Below are positions 42,763 through 52,270 of a stretch of DNA of 64,000 bases, in pieces (position 1 is the first letter of the stretch; every line of letters begins with the position of its first letter). The DNA lies in NCBI GenBank assembly GCA_018823325.1, contig JAHJIJ010000008.1:41588-105587 (forward strand), in the 5' to 3' direction. The translations under genes were made by a program, and so were the position numbers. The notes under the pieces were generated by a model. It did not search any database. It worked only from the letters and a program-made list of their open reading frames with translations, and had not been told where the DNA came from. Source of the DNA: Alphaproteobacteria bacterium. Lineage in GTDB: Bacteria; Pseudomonadota; Alphaproteobacteria; Sphingomonadales; Sphingomonadaceae.

Positions 42763-44559
42763 ATGATGCCGGCACCCGCCAACGTCGAGGAGACCCGCCG
42801 CGAGGCGGGTCTCCGTTCGACTCAACCCGCGCGCGAACGCTTCGCGCACGCGTGGCGGCTGACGACGCGTTATTATGTGTCCGAGGACTGGAAGGCGGCG
42901 TGGCTTCTGCTGATCCTGTACGCGGCGCTTTCATTTGGCACGGTCTATACGTTCATATTGTTGAACCAGTGGCAGCGTGCGTTCTTCGACTCGATCGAAC
43001 AGCGCCAATCCAGCCTGTTCGTGACGCTGATCTTCACCTTTCTAATGATCTCGGGGTTTCAGGTCGCGGTTATTGTAGTGAACAATCTGGTCAGTTGGAC
43101 ACTGTCGATGCGCTGGCGGAACTGGTTGACCGATTGGTACATGGACCGGTGGTTCGCCCACGACCGGTTCTACGAAATCGAACGGCTGCGCATGATCGAC
43201 AATCCCGATCAGCGTATCGCAGAAGACATCAAAAACTTCACATTGGTCACGCAGGGCAATTCCCTGGTCGGAATCGCGATCGGCATCATCAGCAGCCTGA
43301 TCAGCGCGGTCAGCTTTGGCTATATTCTTCTCCAGGCATCCAGCGCGTTGGTGATACCGATCGCCGGCTATCAGGTCTCGCTTCCGGGTGGTGATCTCAT
43401 CTGGGTCTCGATCGGCTATGTGCTGTTCGGATCGGTCGTCATTACCTGGATCGGCAGGCCGTATATTCGCCGCCGGATGCGCGAGCAGCATTATGAGGCT
43501 GATTTCCGCAGCAATCTCATCCACGTTCGCAGAAATGGCGAGCAGATCGCTTTTTCGCGCACGCAGGATATGGAACGGCGCGGACTGAGAGTGTCGTTCG
43601 CCAATATCCGGCGGAACTGGTATCGACTGATGTGGGCCAACATCGGTCTGAGCGCGGGAAGCAGCATCTACGAACGGGTCATGACCGTGATCCCGCTGTT
43701 CCTGACCGTGCCGAGATTTTTCGCTGGCCTGATCAGCTTCGGTCAGGTCATGGCCGCTCGCGACGCCTTTACCCAGTTTAGCTCGTCCCTATCCTACTTC
43801 GTACAGGTCTATCCCGGCCTTGCGGTACAGATCGCCAATATCAACCGTCTCAAGGCGCTGGACGATTCCATCGACAATGAACGACCGCGCGGAATTGCCT
43901 TCCTCCCGGGTGAAGCGGACGAAGGCATCGCGATCCATGTCAAAGATCTGGAGCTGCGTCGCCCGAATGGTGAGCCGCTGCTCGCGCTTGCCGAATGGAA
44001 GGTCCGAGACGGCGAGCGATGGGTGATCGAGGGGCCATCCGGGGCGGGCAAGACCACTCTCCTCCGCGCTATCGCCGGCCTTTGGCCCGATGGCGCAGGA
44101 TCGGTTGCTATGACGGGCAACGGCATTGCCATGCTGGTGCCGCAGCGCCTCTACTTGCCGCTCGGTTCGTTGAAGAATGCGATCTGCTTTCCCGATCACG
44201 CAGAAGATCATGACGACGAGACGATCGCAGCCCTGCTAGAGCAGGTACGGCTTGGCACCCATGCCGATGACATGCATCAAGTCCGCATGTGGCAGGACGA
44301 GCTGTCACCGGGCGAACAGCAGCGCGTTGCGCTCGCCCGCATCCTGCTTCAGCGCCCGACGCTGCTCGTGCTGGACGAGGCGACCAGCGCGCTCGATGCA
44401 GACAATGCTGCACATTTCTATGAGGCCGTGCGCGCGGCAATGCCCGACGCCACGATCGTGAGCGTCGTGCATAACGAGAAGCTGGCTGCCTATCATACCC
44501 ACCGCGTGCAGTTGCATGACGGCCATGCCACCACGTCCATGATCGAGGCGGCGGTATGA
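42763..44559 (+). CDS. BclA/YddA/Rv1819c-type ABC transporter (SbmA-like membrane domain plus ATPase)
   Basis: 598 residues. The N-terminal ABC_membrane_2/SbmA_BacA-like domain has about six membrane segments ('AAWLLLILYAALSFGTVYTF', 'LFVTLIFTFLMISGFQVAVI', 'VGIAIGIISSLISAVSFGYI', 'LIWVSIGYVLFGSVVITWIG') and the family run 'MRWRNWLTDWYMDRWF' with 'NPDQRIAEDI'. The C-terminal ATPase is intact: Walker A 424-432 'GPSGAGKTT', signature 'LSPGEQQR' (514), Walker B 'LLVLDEAT' (534). Relatives Rv1819c and BclA import antimicrobial peptides and cobalamin; E. coli SbmA imports microcin B17. It starts 15 bases after the receptor and overlaps tldE by 4 bases. Import of the receptor's peptide ligand is the favoured role; export is not excluded. 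Confidence 0.9.
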   Translation: MMPAPANVEETRREAGLRSTQPARERFAHAWRLTTRYYVSEDWKAAWLLLILYAALSFGTVYTFILLNQWQRAFFDSIEQRQSSLFVTLIFTFLMISGFQVAVIVVNNLVSWTLSMRWRNWLTDWYMDRWFAHDRFYEIERLRMIDNPDQRIAEDIKNFTLVTQGNSLVGIAIGIISSLISAVSFGYILLQASSALVIPIAGYQVSLPGGDLIWVSIGYVLFGSVVITWIGRPYIRRRMREQHYEADFRSNLIHVRRNGEQIAFSRTQDMERRGLRVSFANIRRNWYRLMWANIGLSAGSSIYERVMTVIPLFLTVPRFFAGLISFGQVMAARDAFTQFSSSLSYFVQVYPGLAVQIANINRLKALDDSIDNERPRGIAFLPGEADEGIAIHVKDLELRRPNGEPLLALAEWKVRDGERWVIEGPSGAGKTTLLRAIAGLWPDGAGSVAMTGNGIAMLVPQRLYLPLGSLKNAICFPDHAEDHDDETIAALLEQVRLGTHADDMHQVRMWQDELSPGEQQRVALARILLQRPTLLVLDEATSALDADNAAHFYEAVRAAMPDATIVSVVHNEKLAAYHTHRVQLHDGHATTSMIEAAV

Positions 44560-45905
44560 GCGAACTGCTGACCCATAGCGAGACGGACCTGCGCGACGCC
44601 GCCGCGCTCGCCGTGGATCTGGCCGTCCGGAGCGGCGCGAAGGCGCGCGCGTCAGTCCATCATGAAGGCTTTGCCAAAATCGCGGTGCGCAATGGCGACG
44701 TCGAAACGGCAGAACGCAGCGGAAGCCAAGGACTGGGCATCACCGTCTTCCACGAGGGCCGGCAGGGATCGGCATCGACGGCAGGGTTCGACCGCACGGC
44801 GATCGAACGGGTGGTCAGGGAAGCGATGCTGATCGCCGGGCATGTCCAACCCGACCCGGATGCCGACCTGCCACCTGCCGACTCGCTCGCCTTTTCCGGT
44901 CCCGCGCCAGAACTTTATGCCGATAGCCCGCGCAGTCCCGACGTGCTGCTGGACGCGGCACAGGCAATGGACCGTGCAACCAGCGAGATTGTAGCCTCCG
45001 ACAATCGGCTGCGTGCGGGCGAGACCGTCGCGGTCGCGACCGAAGGCCTCTGGGCGCTGGCGACCAGCGACGGGTTCTGCCGGAGCATACAGCGCTCCAA
45101 TGACGCACGCTGGGCGGTGATGCTTGCGCAGGATGCGGACGGCAGCACCTCGGCCTTCTGCCAGTCGCAGGAACGGCGCGTCGACGCGTTGCTGCCCCCT
45201 GCCCTTCTGACCCGTAACGCCGCCGACCGGGCCCGCCAAGCGCTGGGTGCGCGCACGATCCCGAGCCGGCGGTGCCCGGTGCTGTTCGATCCACGCACAG
45301 CGTCAACGCTGGTCGGCGAACTTGCAGGCGCACTGACCGGCCGCGCCCAGTATCGCAAGATGAGCTTCCTTCCCGATCCGATCGGCCGGAGCGTCGCGGC
45401 GCCGCATCTCGACCTCCTTGAAGATCCGTTTGAACCGCTGGGACTGGCCAGCGGCGGATTCGACAGCGAGGGAATCGCCGGATCGCCGCGCGCGATCCTG
45501 CGCCAGGGCGTCGTCGAAGGGCTGTTCCTCTCGACTTTCTCCGGGCGCAAGCTGGGCCTGGCATCGACCGGCAATGCCGATGGCTTCTACAATCTGCGCC
45601 TGACCAGTTCAGCGGCAAGCGGTGATTGGCAAGCGATGCTGGAGATGCTGGGCACGGGCCTTGTCGTGACCGAATTTCAGGGCGGAAAGACCGATCCCGC
45701 CAGCGGCAACTGGACGCAGGCCGTCAAGGGTCTGTGGGTCGAGGGCGGCCGCGTCGTCCACGCCGTCACCGATGTGACGCTGGCCAGCAATATGCCTGCG
45801 ATGCTGACCGGCATCCGCGCGGTAGGCCGCGATGTCGAGCGTCAGGGCGCGATCCGCACCGGATCGATCCTGATCGATGACATGCAAGTGGGAGGTAAGG
45901 CATGA
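44556..45905 (+). CDS. tldE: TldE/PmbA-like subunit of a TldD/TldE metallopeptidase
   Basis: 449 residues, the usual TldE/PmbA length, with an ATGA overlap to the transporter gene. It shows the U62 family scaffold: 'ERSGSQGLGITVFHEGRQGS', 'CPVLFDPRTASTLVGELAGA', 'FDSEGIAGSPRAILRQGVVE', 'TGNADGFYNLRLTSSAASG', and the closing 'LASNMPAMLTGIRAVGRDVE' with 'IRTGSILIDDMQVGG'. As in other TldE proteins there is no HExxxH zinc site; it partners with TldD to form the heterodimer that cleaves unfolded peptides and matures microcin B17. In most genomes tldD and tldE are unlinked housekeeping genes. Here they are adjacent and overlapping, suggesting a dedicated pair. Confidence 0.92.
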   Translation: MSELLTHSETDLRDAAALAVDLAVRSGAKARASVHHEGFAKIAVRNGDVETAERSGSQGLGITVFHEGRQGSASTAGFDRTAIERVVREAMLIAGHVQPDPDADLPPADSLAFSGPAPELYADSPRSPDVLLDAAQAMDRATSEIVASDNRLRAGETVAVATEGLWALATSDGFCRSIQRSNDARWAVMLAQDADGSTSAFCQSQERRVDALLPPALLTRNAADRARQALGARTIPSRRCPVLFDPRTASTLVGELAGALTGRAQYRKMSFLPDPIGRSVAAPHLDLLEDPFEPLGLASGGFDSEGIAGSPRAILRQGVVEGLFLSTFSGRKLGLASTGNADGFYNLRLTSSAASGDWQAMLEMLGTGLVVTEFQGGKTDPASGNWTQAVKGLWVEGGRVVHAVTDVTLASNMPAMLTGIRAVGRDVERQGAIRTGSILIDDMQVGGKA

Positions 45906-47362
45906 ACGGCGGCGATCTTGCGCTGGCGCGCGCTCGCGCCGTCCTGCTTGGCCCCGCGGGGCTGGACGACGCGGCGATCAGCCGAGCGCTGGGCCATCTG
46001 GCCGGAGGCGGTGCCGATCTTGCCGATCTATACTTCGAGACGACGAGCCTGCGGACCTGGCGGCTGGAGGGTGGCCGGGTGACCAACGGTGGCTTTTCCA
46101 TGCGGCAGGGCGTCGGCGCGCGAGCGGCCCATGGCGGCCATGTCAGCTTCGCGCATTCGGCCGATATGCGCGAGGGCGCGCTTCAGGATACGGTCCGGGC
46201 GGTCCGCGCTTTGGCGCGCGATGGCGACACAGCAGCGCATCAGCAAGGGATCGCGCTCAATCGTCAGGCGGACGGCCATGAACTCTATCCCATTATCGAC
46301 GCAGTCGCGGTCGACGATGCGACCGCCTGGATCGCTCTGCTGGAGCGGATCGACCAGCTAGCCCGCGCCCATGATCCACGAATTGTGCGCATCGATGCGA
46401 ACGTCCGCGCACAGGATACGACCGTCCTGGTCGCCAACGCCGACGGCCTGTTGGCCGGCGATGTGCGACCAATGACCATCCTGGCGGTGATGGTCGTTGC
46501 CGAAACGGACGGGCGCCGCGCACGCGGTCAGGCCGGATTGGGGCGGCGTGCAGGACTGGACGGTTTCGATGCCGCATCGGTCGAAACGATGGTCGCGGCC
46601 GCTGTGCGTATGGCGCTCCAGAATCTGGATGCGATCCCCGCACCCGTCGGCGAAATGCCGGTGGTGCTGGGGCCGGGCTATCCTGGCGTGCTCTTTCATG
46701 AAGCGGTCGGGCATGGGCTGGAAGGCGACCATCATCGCAAGCATCTCTCCGCCTTTGACGGCAAGGTTGGGGAGCGGATCGCCGCGCCCGGCGTCACAGT
46801 GATCGACGATGGCGGGATTGCAGGGCGGCTCGGCTCGCTGGGTATCGATGATGAAGGCACAGCACCCGATCGCACCATTCTGGTCGAGGATGGCGTGCTG
46901 ACCGGCCTGATGCAGGATCGACTCAACGCCGGGCTTATGAATGCGCGGTCGACCGGCAACGGCCGTCGCCAATCCTATGCCCATCTGCCAATGCCGCGCA
47001 TGACCAATACCTTTCTGGCAAACGGCCAGACCGATCCGGCTGACATCATCGCCTCGATCGATCGCGGCATCTACGCGACCGAATTTGACGGCGGACAGGT
47101 CGATATCGTCACCGGGCGCTTCAACTTCACCACGATCGAGGCTTGGCTCGTCGAAAAGGGCAAGCTCGTCGCGCCCGTGCGCGGAGCCACCTTGATCGGC
47201 GTCGGCCATGAGGCGCTGCGCCATATCTCGATGGTCGGCAACGATCTGGCCTTCGACACCGGCATGGCAACCTGCGGCAAGCAGGGACAGACGCTCAGCG
47301 TCAGCGTCGGCCAGCCGACCGTCCGCATCGATCGGATGATGGTCGGCGGACAGACAGGTTGA
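45902..47362 (+). CDS. tldD: TldD-like zinc metallopeptidase
   Basis: 486 residues, overlapping tldE by 4 bases. The zinc motif is complete: His266-Glu267...His270 in '[12 protein letters not shown]' and Cys458 in '[12 protein letters not shown]', the third ligand in known TldD. Other signatures are '[20 protein letters not shown]', '[20 protein letters not shown]', '[20 protein letters not shown]', '[12 protein letters not shown]', and '[19 protein letters not shown]'. It degrades peptides threaded between TldD and TldE and tolerates modified (heterocyclised) substrates. It acts in the cytosol, where a peptide brought in by the upstream transporter would arrive. Confidence 0.94.
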   Translation: MNGGDLALARARAVLLGPAGLDDAAISRALGHLAGGGADLADLYFETTSLRTWRLEGGRVTNGGFSMRQGVGARAAHGGHVSFAHSADMREGALQDTVRAVRALARDGDTAAHQQGIALNRQADGHELYPIIDAVAVDDATAWIALLERIDQLARAHDPRIVRIDANVRAQDTTVLVANADGLLAGDVRPMTILAVMVVAETDGRRARGQAGLGRRAGLDGFDAASVETMVAAAVRMALQNLDAIPAPVGEMPVVLGPGYPGVLFHEAVGHGLEGDHHRKHLSAFDGKVGERIAAPGVTVIDDGGIAGRLGSLGIDDEGTAPDRTILVEDGVLTGLMQDRLNAGLMNARSTGNGRRQSYAHLPMPRMTNTFLANGQTDPADIIASIDRGIYATEFDGGQVDIVTGRFNFTTIEAWLVEKGKLVAPVRGATLIGVGHEALRHISMVGNDLAFDTGMATCGKQGQTLSVSVGQPTVRIDRMMVGGQTG

Positions 47363-47403
47363 TCTCCCCCATATCCTCAATTTCTCCCAAAGGAACATCT
47401 ATC

Positions 47404-47730
47404 ATGCGCGACGCGACTGAGCAGGATTTCGATGACATCGTCATGAAGAGCGACAAGCCAGTGCTGGTCGATTTCTGGGCGCCGTGGTGCGGGCCATGCA
47501 AGGCATTGGCCCCGACACTCGAGGAGCTGGCGGAGGAATATGCCGATGAAATGGAGATCGTGAAGGTCGATATCGAGGCGAATCCGGCGCTGGCAACGCG
47601 GTTTGGTGTGCGCGGCATCCCGCTGCTGATGGTCGTCAGGGACGGCGCAGAACAGGCGCGGACCTTCGGCACGATCTCGCGCAGCCGGCTCGACGCCTTC
47701 GTGGAAGCCAATGTCGGGACGGCAGGATGA
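47404..47730 (+). CDS. thioredoxin
   Basis: 108 residues from ATG 47404, which has AAAGGA 9 bases upstream; the open frame extends to a TTG at 47359 with no family similarity. Classical thioredoxin: '[20 protein letters not shown]' with redox pair Cys29/Cys32 (W28-C-G-P-C-K), cis-Pro in 'RGIPLLMVV', and '[20 protein letters not shown]'. No signal peptide, so it reduces disulfides in the cytoplasm. It overlaps the next gene by 4 bases. In this operon it may reduce disulfide-bonded peptides before proteolysis, which is inference from context. Confidence 0.93.
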   Translation: MRDATEQDFDDIVMKSDKPVLVDFWAPWCGPCKALAPTLEELAEEYADEMEIVKVDIEANPALATRFGVRGIPLLMVVRDGAEQARTFGTISRSRLDAFVEANVGTAG

Positions 47731-48611
47731 CAGACATCGCTTTTCTGGGTGATGCTGCAATCAAGACGCAGGCCCTCGCCCGTCTGCGTAGCCACATCGA
47801 GGCCGGGACGTTCGTAATCTTTCCCGCGTGGGAGGATGGCAAGGCCAATGTCATTGGTGCACTTGTCGAAGCCGACGACAAGCAGGCTTTTGCCCAGCAA
47901 TATGGTTACCCCATCGCTTTTGCGACGGCGCTTGAAATGATTGTCAACGCGTTCAAGGTCGTGCCGGCCGCCGAGGATTTCGTTGGAGCCTTGCTGGAGC
48001 GTACCCCCGTCGGGGCGGACCTCTCCCGGGTTGTGCCGCAGGTGCTGGCGTACCTTCTCGAGCGGCCGGACATCGTCGCGCTAACTGCGCGACACGCCGA
48101 AATGGAGCGATGCCGACGATCGGTCCTTGCCTTGCATCAGCGCGTGATTGCCGGCGAGGAACCCGACCGCAAAGAGTGGAAATCAGCGCGTCTGGCTGCC
48201 GTCGCAACAAGCGACACCATCACCGATGACGCACACGCGCGGTTGGCGGGACTCATCGTCGAGGCGGCGGCATGGCCCGCGACGATGCGCAGCGTACTGC
48301 ACGATACGCTTGGCGCCTGTGGTCGCCTGGAGATTCAGCTGATGATGGATGCCATCGGTTGGACGGATGCGGACGAGAGCCGCGTCTTCAAGATCCGGGA
48401 ACAGGCAGAGGTCGATGGGCGCATGGCCGATCTGGAAGGTCTGGACCGGGTGCTGGCCCTGCTCGACCATGACGACCCGGAACTGGCGCGCGGATTCCGG
48501 GAGCGGCTCGACCAGTTCAGCAAGCTGGGGGAAACTTACCAGACCGTCGGATGGAAGTTCGTTGAACTGATCGAACAGGCGCCGCCGGCCGCCTCGCCGG
48601 AGAGACTGTGA
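47727..48611 (+). CDS. unrecognised cytoplasmic protein in the peptide-related operon
   Basis: 294 residues, ATGA overlap with the thioredoxin gene. I do not recognise a family. The sequence is soluble and mostly helical, with no signal peptide or membrane segment. An N-terminal alpha/beta part (about 1-80, '[20 protein letters not shown]', '[13 protein letters not shown]') is followed by helical regions, a central '[20 protein letters not shown]' and '[20 protein letters not shown]', and an acidic C-terminal '[20 protein letters not shown]'. Single Cys residues occur in 'MERCRRS' and 'LGACGRL'. Its place between thioredoxin and an M3 peptidase suggests a role in the same process, perhaps as an adaptor or binding protein. 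No function is assigned. Confidence 0.85.
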   Translation: MTDIAFLGDAAIKTQALARLRSHIEAGTFVIFPAWEDGKANVIGALVEADDKQAFAQQYGYPIAFATALEMIVNAFKVVPAAEDFVGALLERTPVGADLSRVVPQVLAYLLERPDIVALTARHAEMERCRRSVLALHQRVIAGEEPDRKEWKSARLAAVATSDTITDDAHARLAGLIVEAAAWPATMRSVLHDTLGACGRLEIQLMMDAIGWTDADESRVFKIREQAEVDGRMADLEGLDRVLALLDHDDPELARGFRERLDQFSKLGETYQTVGWKFVELIEQAPPAASPERL

Positions 48612-48651
48612 ACTGACGCGGCCCGCGGGCGGCGTGCCCCAATATGGATGG

Positions 48652-50703
48652 ATGACGATGAACCCATTGCTGAAGACACTGGAGTTGCCACGCTTCGATG
48701 ACATCCGGCCCGATCAGATCGAGGCTGCACTCGATCAGGTAATCACCGATCATCAGGCAGTGGTGCGCAGGTTGGTGGAGACCAGGCCTCTTGGTTTCGC
48801 CGAGGCCTGGATGCCGCTGGAGCGCGCGGATAGCGCAATTGCGGGGGTGTGGTCAGCCGTCTCGCATCTCCACGGCGTGGCCGATACGCCCGAACTGCGC
48901 GCCGCCTTCGTGGCCGGGCAGGCGCGACTGGTCGAAAACCATTTGCAGGTCATGCAGAACAAGGCGCTGTACGAGGTTCTGGTTGCGCTCACCACGACGC
49001 GTGATTTCGCTACACGTCCGGAGGCCGATCGCGCGGCGGTGGAGCATATGTTGCGGGACTTCAGACTGGCGGGCGTGGCGCTGGATGCCGAGGATCGCGC
49101 GCGCTTCGCGGCAATCACTGTGGAACTGTCTAGCCTGACGACCGCGTTCGGCAACGCTGTTCTCGATGCGACCGATGCCTGGTTCGAGCATGTCGAGGAT
49201 GCCGCGCTGCTTGCCGGCATTTCCGACGCTGACAAGGCGATGTTCGCCGAGGCTGCCAGCACGCGCGGACTGAAAGGCTGGGTCGTGACGCTGCAGATGC
49301 CGAGCGTGAACGCGATCCTGACCTTCGCCGAGGATCGCGGACTGCGTGAGCGCGTGTATACGGCATTCGGAACGCGTGCATCCGATCAGGGCCCACATGG
49401 CGGCCAGTTCGACAATTCCGGGCGGATCGGCACCATCCTGGATTTGCGTCGCGAGGCCGCCGCACTGCTGGGCTTCACCGATCCGGTCGCTTGGTCGCTG
49501 GCTACCAAGATGGCGGCGGACGCCGAGGAAGTGCTGGCATTCCTTCGCGATCTGGGACGTCGTGCCAAGCCAGCCGCCGAACGGGAGTTCGCCGCGCTGG
49601 CCTCCTATGCCGCCGAGCATCTGCGTATCGACGACCTCCTGCCCTGGGACGTGGCCTTCGTATCCGAGCGGCTGCGCAAGGCGCGCTATGCGGTCGATGA
49701 GCAGGAAGTGCGCGCATATTTTCCGGTCGAGCGCGTCGTTGCCGGGTGGCAGCAGTTGCTCGACCGTCTGTTCGGCATTCGCCTGGTGGCGCGTGAGGAC
49801 GTGCCCGTCTACCATCCCGACGCTTGCTATTATGATGTGGCGGACGAGAAAGGCGAGGTATTCGCCGGCGTCTATGTCGACCTGCACGCCCGCCCCGGTA
49901 AGCGCAGCGGCGCATGGATGGCACAAGCCCGACCACGCCTGAACGACGGCAATGTCCGGCGCGTCCCGGTCGCCTATCTCGTCTGCAATTTCGCGCCCAG
50001 GAGCGATGGTAATCCCTCCCTGTTGAGCCACAAGGAAGTGGTGACATTCCTGCACGAAACGGGACATTGCCTGCATCATCTGTTCACGCACGTCGATCGC
50101 CCCGGCATCGCCGGTACAAACGGCTTCGAGTGGGATGCGATCGAACTGCCCAGCCAATTGATGGAGGACTTCGCCTGGGACCGGCAGGTGCTTCGCGGCA
50201 TGTCCGGCCATTACCAGACCGGCGCGACACTACCGGAAGAGCTGTTCGACAAGCTGTTGGCTGCCCGCAAGTTTCTGTCAGGGATGTTCATCGTCCGACA
50301 GGTGGAATTCGCACTGTTCGATCTGCTGCTGCACCTCGGGGCCATGGGCCATGATCCGATGGAGGTCATCGAGACGGTGCGCGATGAGGTGGCGGTGGTG
50401 CGTCCTCCCGCCTGGCATCGCTTCCCGCACGCCTTCACCCATATCTTCGCGGGTGGATATGCCGCAGGCTATTACAGCTATCTCTGGGCGGAGGTGCTGG
50501 CCGCAGACGGTTTCCAGCGCTTTGCCGAGGCAGGCTTGATCGACCGGTGGGCGGCGGTGAAATTCCGCGACGAAGTCCTGGCGCGTGGTGCCAGTCGTCC
50601 AGCGGTGGAGAGCTTTCGGGCATTCCGCGGGCGTGACGCTGACCCGCAAGCCATGCTGATCCGGCACGGACTGACGGACGATGTGGTCGCCGCGTCGTCC
50701 TGA
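48652..50703 (+). CDS. M3-family oligopeptidase (PrlC/OpdA-like)
   Basis: 683 residues from ATG 48652 (ATG 48658 equally possible; GTG 48634 less likely). It matches oligopeptidase A in length and order: N-terminal 'LELPRFDDIRPDQIEAALDQ', central 'NSGRIGTILDLRREAAALLG', and zinc motif HETGH at 468-472 in 'VTFLHETGHCLHHLFTH'. The third ligand Glu and structural run are in 'NGFEWDAIELPSQLMEDFAW', and 'HIFAGGYAAGYYSYLWAEVL' is near the end. It cleaves short peptides in the cytosol, completing degradation after larger proteases. It follows the unknown gene by 40 bases. Dedicated placement beside TldDE points to breakdown of a particular peptide. Confidence 0.93.
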   Translation: MTMNPLLKTLELPRFDDIRPDQIEAALDQVITDHQAVVRRLVETRPLGFAEAWMPLERADSAIAGVWSAVSHLHGVADTPELRAAFVAGQARLVENHLQVMQNKALYEVLVALTTTRDFATRPEADRAAVEHMLRDFRLAGVALDAEDRARFAAITVELSSLTTAFGNAVLDATDAWFEHVEDAALLAGISDADKAMFAEAASTRGLKGWVVTLQMPSVNAILTFAEDRGLRERVYTAFGTRASDQGPHGGQFDNSGRIGTILDLRREAAALLGFTDPVAWSLATKMAADAEEVLAFLRDLGRRAKPAAEREFAALASYAAEHLRIDDLLPWDVAFVSERLRKARYAVDEQEVRAYFPVERVVAGWQQLLDRLFGIRLVAREDVPVYHPDACYYDVADEKGEVFAGVYVDLHARPGKRSGAWMAQARPRLNDGNVRRVPVAYLVCNFAPRSDGNPSLLSHKEVVTFLHETGHCLHHLFTHVDRPGIAGTNGFEWDAIELPSQLMEDFAWDRQVLRGMSGHYQTGATLPEELFDKLLAARKFLSGMFIVRQVEFALFDLLLHLGAMGHDPMEVIETVRDEVAVVRPPAWHRFPHAFTHIFAGGYAAGYYSYLWAEVLAADGFQRFAEAGLIDRWAAVKFRDEVLARGASRPAVESFRAFRGRDADPQAMLIRHGLTDDVVAASS

Positions 50704-50750
50704 CCGATGGCGACGAGTTTGCGATGCATAGCTGATGGAGTTGACCTTCA

Positions 50751-51827
50751 ATGACTGCCGATAGCAGCGATACCGTCGCGCGCGCCTGGCGCGCAGAAGC
50801 CGTTCGCCGGATCGAGGCGGATTACAACCGTTCGGCCGATACGCATCTCATCCGGCTCGATCTGCCACGCTACCCGCAAATCAAATTGTATCTGAAGGAC
50901 GAGAGCAGCCATCCGACCGGCAGCCTGAAGCACAGGCTGGCCCGCTCGCTCTTCCTCTATGCGCTCTGCAACGCCTGGATCGGGCCCGATACCTGCGTCA
51001 TCGAGGCATCGTCAGGATCCACCGCCGTCAGCGAGGCCTATTTTGCCCGGATGCTGGGGCTGCGCTTCATCGCCGTCGTGCCGGCAACCACCGCTGCGCC
51101 CAAGCTCGATGCGATCCGCTTCCACGGCGGCGAGATCCATACTGTCGATGACCCGCGCACGGTCTACGACGTCGCGCATCGCCTCGCCCGGGAAACGGGC
51201 GGCCACTATCTCGACCAGTTTACTTATGCCGAGCGCGCTACCGACTGGCGCGGCAACAATAATATCGCAGAAAGCATCTTCGCGCAGATGTCGGCCGAGG
51301 AATATCCTGTGCCGGCCTGGGTGGTGTGTGGCGCTGGCACGGGCGGCACCTCCGCCACAATCGGTCGCTATATCGCCTATCAACGCCATACGACGCGGCT
51401 TTGCGTCGCCGATCCGGTCCATTCGATCTTCCACCGTCATTTCGCGGATCGCAATGCCATCGCTCTTCCCGAAGGGTGCGCCAGCTGCATCGAGGGAATC
51501 GGACGACCACGTGTCGAGCCCAGCTTCATCCCGTCGGTGATCGATCGGATGATCGCAGTCGAGGATGCACAAAGTATCGGTGCGATGCGCGCCTTGTCCC
51601 GGCGCCTTGGCAGGAAAGTGGGCGGATCGACCGGCACGAACCTCGTCGCATGTGCGAAGCTGATCGAAGAGATGTCCACCCGGGGCGAACAAGGATCGAT
51701 CGTCACAATATTATGCGATGGCGGTGAGCGCTACGGATGCACTTATTATGACGACAGCTGGCTCTCAGAACGCGGCGTCGACTGGCAGACGCACGAAAGC
51801 GCAATCGATCGTTTCGTCTCTGGCTGA
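50751..51827 (+). CDS. PLP-dependent cysteine synthase-family enzyme, Cds1-like
   Basis: 358 residues of fold-type II PLP enzymes. The PLP lysine is Lys60 in '[20 protein letters not shown]'. The Asn-type loop appears as '[20 protein letters not shown]', the phosphate-binding glycines as '[19 protein letters not shown]', and the closing region is '[13 protein letters not shown]' with 'ILCDGGERY'. The '[20 protein letters not shown]' context matches the mycobacterial Cds1 group (L-cysteine desulfhydrase: cysteine to pyruvate, ammonia and sulfide) more than O-acetylserine sulfhydrylase. It is the last gene of the operon, 47 bases after the peptidase. Release of sulfide from peptide-derived cysteine is the inferred role; cysteine or beta-thio-amino-acid synthesis is the alternative. 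Confidence 0.88.
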   Translation: MTADSSDTVARAWRAEAVRRIEADYNRSADTHLIRLDLPRYPQIKLYLKDESSHPTGSLKHRLARSLFLYALCNAWIGPDTCVIEASSGSTAVSEAYFARMLGLRFIAVVPATTAAPKLDAIRFHGGEIHTVDDPRTVYDVAHRLARETGGHYLDQFTYAERATDWRGNNNIAESIFAQMSAEEYPVPAWVVCGAGTGGTSATIGRYIAYQRHTTRLCVADPVHSIFHRHFADRNAIALPEGCASCIEGIGRPRVEPSFIPSVIDRMIAVEDAQSIGAMRALSRRLGRKVGGSTGTNLVACAKLIEEMSTRGEQGSIVTILCDGGERYGCTYYDDSWLSERGVDWQTHESAIDRFVSG

Positions 51828-52270
51828 GGGAAACAATTGAGCGCGCTCGGGCTGGAAACGGGCATCTTGAAAAACCGGGAACAGCTCGAGTCGAGGAATG
51901 ACCCTTTTTCGATTTTTGGCCGGCGTCACGCGACTTTAATTGCATTCATCATTGTTGGTAACGCCACACGGAATGCCATGGTTTCGGAACCACAAGATTA
52001 ATAAGGCCTTGGCTCCCTCCAGCGGGTGCCAGGGCGGCGCCATCACCCGCAGAGATAACCTTCAACGGCTCAAACCTGATCTTTGAATCCTGCCATTCGT
52101 TCATGTGCGTTCTCAGTTCCTCGCGCAGTTGGGATACCATGGCAGACCGATTTCTATCGACTTGCTGAGCAGATGTCGGCAGCCGCGATGCGAACTCTTT
52201 CACTATGTTCAGACCATCGGTCGTCTTAACGCCGCGCCGGAGTTCCGATCGAGGCAGACGGTCTTGCCGG
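51828..52270. other. 443-base gap with one weak open frame
   Basis: Lies between the convergent Cds1-like and PepSY genes. A minus-strand GTG frame (51949-52203, 84 residues, 'TSAQQVDRNRSAMVSQLREE', 'IRFEPLKVISAGDG') has mixed codon use, no clear ribosome site and no family I recognise; it could be a decayed gene. No strong terminator hairpin was found; TTTTT runs occur at about 51903 and 51911. Confidence 0.4.

Noticed and set aside
41476..42849. 457-codon minus-strand frame opposite the STN-type TonB receptor
   Set aside because: No start signal or domain. The receptor frame is intact and shows plug and barrel motifs.
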